Shown here piece after piece: positions 59,201 through 64,000 of a stretch of DNA of 64,000 nucleotides (position 1 is its first letter; each line of letters starts with the position of its first letter). The notes under the pieces are model-generated. The model was not told where the DNA came from. It made no database searches and saw only the letters and a program-made list of their open reading frames with translations. Both the position numbers and the translations under genes were made by a program. The stretch is from Anisakis pegreffii (lineage: Eukaryota; Nematoda; Chromadorea; Rhabditida; Anisakidae): the NCBI GenBank assembly GCA_035041965.1, contig JAPYMA010000115.1, positions 50,379 to 114,378 on the forward strand. The letters run 5' to 3'.

Positions 59201-61842
59201 AAACATTGATCATGTTGCTGAATGCGCAGTTCAATGACTGGATCTCAGTGCAATTTTTCCGCAAAGCATTTTCGAGAATCAGTGATAGCTATTTTGAAGA
59301 ACGTTAGCCGCAACTTTTTGATCAGCAACATTATATGTGTGCTGATTTCGATTTATAAAATAGAATACTACAGAAGTGTTGCTTACGTCAGTTTTTCACC
59401 TTTTGCTGGAAAATCAATGTCGCAGATTGCTTTGGCGAATTTTTCGCTGGCTTTATCTCGACCAAAATAACCATCCAAACTGGTCATGATGGGATTCGAG
59501 TGAACAATGGCTTGTTGGAAAAGACCTAGAAATGGTAATTCCGCATGCATTTCGAAGACAGTCCCTACTTCTGACTCGCTGATTTATTTCTCGATCAACC
59601 AAACCGAATTGGTGCTCTCTCTCTACTTTGGTATTGACTCGTGGCATTAGCAAAGTTGTTGCAATTGATTTGAGATCGTTAGCTGAGAAAAAGTGCACAT
59701 TTTTTACAGAACGCTGAATGAAACTTTACTTTGACTGAGCGGCGAGTAGGTATGTGCAGAGGCTGCCGAAAATCCGAATACGGTCAACCGGTTGGCATCA
59801 CCACCGAATTTGTCGATATGCTGTCTAACGAATTTGATTGCCTCCACCTAAAGCATAGTTTCACTTGCGGATATCATTCCACTATGGATTTGGAACACAT
59901 TGTATTAAGTTGTATTAAGCACTTCTTCGGTTGTTCCGTCCGTTAACTATTCTCAGAGTTCAAAATCTCGTCTTCAATTGTGCTTGTCAACCAAATACTG
60001 CGAAAGAGACCATTCATCTTCTCAAGAATATACATCTCCTCTTTTTTTGGACACAAATTTCAGGATGTGATTATTGGTGCAACTTTCTGCTATGCAATGA
60101 GTCAAACTCAAGCATGTCACATCGATTGAAATATCTTTACTGAGAATCGACGACTGAAATCTATGCTGATGTCAATGATTTTTATCAAATGGGATGAATC
60201 ACTAGGCATTACAGCACGTACGAGAAAGTTGAGTGATTCGAAATAAGGCTGCTGGATAATTTAAGATAGTGTTCGTCGAGGAACGAGGTCCTCGACGGTG
60301 AGCGCTCCCCCGCGCAATTTGCTCCCCGACTTTTTTCGCGGGGACTCCTCCGTCCAGTTTACTCTCTGCGGGGCGAACACTAGTTTAAGAACATCTGAAT
60401 GGTCTTTACCAACCTGATCAAGCATACCCAAATTGGCTGGGAATTCATCGCTTTGGGTCGTGAAGAAACCCAAAGCACCGAGTCGATACTGAATAACCAC
60501 AACAACAACATCATGTGAAACGAAATTGCTGACAACACCGTCAACGTTATAATCACTAGCTGCCCCACTCATGAATGAACCACCGTGAATCCACAACATG
60601 ACGGGATATTTCACAGTTGCTGAAACCTGAAAATTTCCTATCTTGCCATATTGCGTTCAGGAATGAAATCACTAATCTCGTTACCAGCACAACGATTAGG
60701 GAGGTTTAAAAGATAGCGTTAGTGACGAGCAATCACACGATTTCAGGACGATATTGATAGTCGGGAAAGAATTCACAGAGGAACAAAGCGGTAAAGAGCG
60801 AACGAACGTTTGGTGAGAAGATGTTTAATTTGAGGCAATCCTCGCTCATTTCGTCGGCTTTCTTGCGTCGCTGAGGACATACTTTTGGCTGGGAATTGTA
60901 GACACCTTGCAAATTTGCTATTGGTTGAGGTTTCTGAAACGAACTTTTCTTCTCATACATGCTCGCAGTCTTTCAACTTAATCAGATTTCTAATTGCACT
61001 TCATGAACGAGATTTTCTAAAACATTTCACATTTGATTCAATTGAACTGTGGATCATATGGTAAGTGGACGCAATTGATCAATGATATATCAGCAATCGT
61101 GATTATTGCTGAAAGAGGATGGATAAACCATCACGCATTAGGAAAAACATAAAATCACATGAGCGATCAACTTCATTGAGTCGTCTGTCGTGGAGACGAC
61201 TCCAACGACACACGACGCCAAATGAAGGCTGGTGCCAGTGGTGTTTCTGAAGTTGCAACTGGAACACAAAGTGCTAAATTGGAACACAAAGAAAGCAATG
61301 TGAAACCTTGAATCGCAATGCACCAACTGGAGGCTGCGCATACGGAACACCAAGGAACACATCCGCTCGGCCGTGATACAACTGCGTAGTGTTGTCTCCT
61401 TAAAAAAAAGAAACCAAAAAATCTAATCGATTAAATCCTCTCAAACGGTAACCAGAATATCAATGGCTGACTGCCTGCATGTGAAGGTAATTTTAGACAA
61501 GTGGAAAGACATGACAGAAACTATCCAGAACTAAAATTAGCCAAAGTTTCGCGTTTCTGAGAGCAAAGTGACCTCCAGAGAAACTATTTCGCTACACAGT
61601 TGCCTAGTTTCAGTTGCTCTTTTTACTTCATCATTTGCTTAATTGGACAGAAGTTGAATCGATAATGCTGATCACAAGCAGTTATTCGAACAATTGTTCT
61701 GATGAATTGAACGAAAACACTGACCAAAATTCGCCACATAACCAGTTACTTGGCCCAATGAAGTGGTTACGGCGACTGAAGTTTCAGCAAAGCACTGGTC
61801 AATAAAGGCGATCACAGCAAGTAGCAGTTCAATTCGGGCCAT
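56258..61842 (-). CDS. secreted type-B carboxylesterase, 12 exons
   Basis: Hydrolyses carboxylic esters (family knowledge; substrate unknown). Exons: 61842-61725, 61398-61307, 60933-60808, 60626-60414, 59847-59736, 59525-59387, 59112-59055, 58641-58519, 58115-57921, 57398-57257, 56976-56829, 56462-56258. They sum to 1671 nt, about 556 aa, normal for the family. Signal peptide MARIELLLAVIAFIDQCFA, then VTTSLGQVTGY, VFLGVPYAQPPVG, EDCLKLNIFSPN, and the oxyanion loop LWIHGGSF. The nucleophile elbow reads VFGFSAAS: Ser is present, but GxSxG has become GxSxA. Acid: NCKDEW. Base: VPHYAEIP. C-terminal YEVANHLGEMWTTFAKTG fits. Several donors are weak (GTTCGT, GTTGGT, GTCAAA). The exon 8/9 join at 58519 is the least certain. 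Introns hold a 116-bp MITE and a dispersed repeat. Confidence 0.9.
58788..58918. repeat. dispersed repeat, copy 2
   Basis: Partner of 47052-47180, here in the esterase intron between exons at 59055 and 58641. Its presence in two unrelated introns about 11.7 kb apart marks it as mobile or formerly mobile. Confidence 0.8.
60267..60382. mobile_element. short relative of the GC-rich hAT-type MITE
   Basis: A 116-bp element starting TAGTGTTCGTCG and ending GGGGCGAACACTA, with the same GCGCAATTTGCTCCCCGAC module as the 658-bp element at 23513. Flanks ATTTAAGA and GTTTAAGA (7 of 8 identical) are a target duplication. It lies in esterase intron 4, about 24 nt after the exon 4 donor. It is probably an internal deletion derivative. 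Confidence 0.8.
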
Positions 61843-61861
61843 ATTCGATGAATTTACACAA

Positions 61862-61876
61862 CTGCCGAAAAAAATG
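61862..61876 (-). promoter_or_regulatory. probable trans-splice acceptor of the esterase gene
   Basis: On the - strand CATTTTTTTCGGCAG precedes the ATG at 61842 by 19 nt, with no coding exon upstream. This fits spliced-leader addition. Confidence 0.45.
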
Positions 61877-62469
61877 CTGAGTAAGCTGAATGACGGACGA
61901 TTTCGATGTAAATAAGCGCAAATTCGGTCGAGGAAATGGGAGCACCCAGTCTAAAATTGAATTCGTGAATTTGATGAGATTTGCTCCTCTACAGCGTTTT
62001 TAACGGATGAATCGACCAATCGGAGAATGGACAGATAATGGAACTCTAAAAATTACGCCCAAAAAGTGGTGAAAGTGCATGAGATTAATGAGAAATTCTG
62101 TCGTTTGATATGAGAGAATATTGAGAATTCATAAACAACAAAATTAAAGCAGTTGTTTAAATGAAAATATTTGCTCTTGTTGACGTTTTTCGTATTTTCA
62201 TTTACGATTCAAAAAGACAAATCCAGTATTAAGCTTCGAAAGATTAAACAAAACTTTCATAATTTTGATGAAATTCGTCTGTTGGTCACAAATTCAAATA
62301 GACATTCAAATATCAAATCACTTTCATCATTGCTTTGAAAAATTTTTGGTGTTTTCATTGACTGTTTGCCATCAGCTTCATCAACAGTATCGAAAATTCG
62401 AACGCAGCAATGTCGACGAGTTCGTACATTCATTATTCTTGATGTCAGCAGATCGGAATACGTCTATAA

Positions 62470-62687
62470 GTGGGATCCCCATGGGGAGAAATTAGTCGTT
62501 TTGAGGTAATTTGGGGGTGTTGGGGCAGGGGAGGGCGACAATGGAGGGGATCGTGAAGTTACTTCTGATGTTATGCGTGGAAACAGTAAATTATTGTAGC
62601 GCGAGGGATGAGGGTAATGACGGCCTGCCAGACCATCGAAAGGGATAATAAAGCACCTGAAAGTGAGGATCACTGACCTATAAAGAG
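62470..62687. mobile_element. possible hAT-like element
   Basis: The right end is the complement of CAGTGATCCTCAC and the left end is GTGGGATCCCCA, a weak inverted pair similar to hAT termini. Flanks GTCTATAA and ACCTATAA agree at 6 of 8 positions. The interior is G-rich (GGGGTGTTGGGGCAGGGGAG). The boundaries are uncertain. Confidence 0.35.
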
Positions 62688-63494
62688 CACAAATGGTGCA
62701 CCTATGTGAACCGACAAACAATAAATGTGGATCGCTTATGGGTCTCCGAGCTTTTCATTGACATCAAGAAATTCCTCTTGGGTTTGCGCTACCGTTTTGA
62801 TTGATTCCACAAGAACTGGATGCTTCAAATTTGATTAATTTCCTATTTGTTCTGCGCTGCATATACAGCAAACTCGACTATCGACGTCCCCAACGTATTC
62901 ACTGCGATGTCGTCACCTGCACTGAAATATCAAATTCTGCGTTCTACTATTACAGCAGTTAAGAAAATAGTTATTGCGTTGAATACCTATTGTTTTGTAT
63001 ATACGAATTCACCGTGTGTTGTTTTTGCGAATACGGTATTTGCGAATTCAGTGCACTTTTATTGACGATCCATTCATGAGCGATCAGTTGAAAGTGTTTG
63101 TCTTTCCGCTCATTGAAAACAATCGATTGAATAACTACTAGGACGACGCAACAGCCAGTCTGGAAACTAAACTAGCGAAGTCTGAAAGCTGGAAATCGTC
63201 AAAACAACCAAAGTGCACATTACAACAGTTTGTCACGAGAGCGGAAAAGAAACATCAGCAACGACGAGAACATTAAAAGTTGACGCTGCTGAAGTCCATC
63301 GCTACAATGTGTTAATGAATGAAATCACAATGATCATTTTAACGAACTGAGATGAACTTCTAGAATCCTACGTATAATGTGTGAGAGCATAGTGAAACAT
63401 GCAGAATAAAATCGACACGAATGAAATTAAAGGCGAACATTAACAAGTTTTTTTTTCAAATTGTTGTTAACATCACCTCATTCATTACTGCTTT

Positions 63495-64000
63495 CCTTAC
63501 ATTTTGACACATCCACCTAACCGCTGAGCCACCTATTTGACATCCTATTGACGCAGGGATCACCCAGGTTTATACTGGTATGCTTCAGGAATCATACACT
63601 TTTTTCTAGGATAACATAGTGCATGACGAAGGAATGTGAATGCATCTCCAACAAGCAAAATTCGGTCAGAATGAGATTCGAACCCTCGCCAGGAAACCCA
63701 AATCGACAAACAGATAATCGCTTTAAGCACTCAGGCCACCTAATCAAATAGCCTATTGCCGTATGAACCACCCACATTTATAAAGAGAGATTCAGGAATG
63801 CAACATCCTTCTCCCCGACAATATAGCATGATGAAGGAATATGAATGCCTCCTCAAGATAATCTTATCACGATGAAAGTCGAATTCTTCCCGGGTAGTCG
63901 AAATCGATTACCAGTTCATCGCCTTAATCGTTCCGCCCCATGATCTGGAAAGATAATGCCGTATGCATCATCCAGATTTATAACGTCCACCCAGATTCTC
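63495..64000 (-). repeat. tandem tRNA-derived (SINE-like) units
   Basis: Three units in a row, the outer two cut by divergence or the window end. The unit boundary (CCA..TTTATA) recurs at 63569, 63777 and 63977, a period of 200-208 bp. On the - strand, unit 2 (63665-63744) has box A-like TGGCCTGAGTGC and box B GGTTCGAATCTC at tRNA spacing. Unit 1 keeps box A (TGGCTCAGCGG, about 63505-63535) and unit 3 keeps a decayed box B (GAATTCGACTTT). Class II (Leu/Ser-like) origin is suggested. Shared non-tRNA sequence (GAAGGAAT..GAATGC) lies 3' of each tRNA-like part. Confidence 0.65.

Larger units (their letters stand above)
61843..63480. other. region upstream of the esterase gene
   Basis: Apart from the trans-splice acceptor next to the gene and a doubtful hAT-like element at 62470-62687, I see no gene or structure here. 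Confidence 0.5.

Noticed and set aside
1..64000. CRISPR arrays, operons or bacterial-type genes
   Set aside because: Intron-rich eukaryotic DNA throughout; no regularly spaced direct repeats with unique spacers were seen.

Overview
The window looks like nuclear DNA of a nematode. It is AT-rich, with many introns (GT..AG, T-rich acceptors of the TTTTCAG type). At three gene starts a TTTCAG/CGGCAG-type acceptor lies 13-27 nt before the ATG with no upstream coding exon, as expected for spliced-leader trans-splicing. Four of the five genes give spliced reading frames whose exon phases close exactly. The fifth, a tandem exon array, closes only if one frameshifted exon is left out. All coordinates were worked out by hand, and no database search was possible.

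Layout. (1) 1-8 kb: non-coding, with a near-perfect hairpin at 7.1 kb and a hAT-like element ending just before the first gene. (2) 8.09-26.56 kb, + strand: a 14-exon, 715-codon TRAK/Milton gene (adaptor linking kinesin/dynein to mitochondria). Its introns hold two hAT-type non-autonomous elements and a TA microsatellite. Reading through one of its splice donors would give a short form with a hydrophobic tail. (3) 32.2-33.0 kb, + strand: a two-exon, 104-aa double zinc-ribbon protein with one C-terminal membrane segment. (4) 37.9-38.4 kb, - strand: a two-exon HSBP1 (heat-shock-factor-binding protein) gene, 84 aa. (5) 42.1-51.6 kb, - strand: a secreted modular protein that I do not recognise. 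It has a signal-peptide exon, ten six-cysteine exons and alternating Ser/Glu-rich linker exons, all in phase 1-1, made by tandem duplication of exon-intron units. (6) 51.6-56.2 kb: non-coding, with a 690-bp direct duplication, a tRNA-like sequence and a long-TIR MITE whose empty site is preserved nearby. (7) 56.3-61.8 kb, - strand: a 12-exon secreted carboxylesterase of about 556 aa with a complete catalytic triad. (8) 61.9-64 kb: non-coding, ending in tandem tRNA-derived (SINE-like) units.

Genes on the + strand fill the left part and genes on the - strand the right part. The T-over-A excess of the + strand appears to reverse near 35.5 kb, in step with this. The genes do not form one pathway. 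The strongest candidate for something undescribed is the six-cysteine/linker exon array. Next are the possible tail-anchored TRAK isoform and the set of small hAT-like elements with readable 8-bp target duplications.
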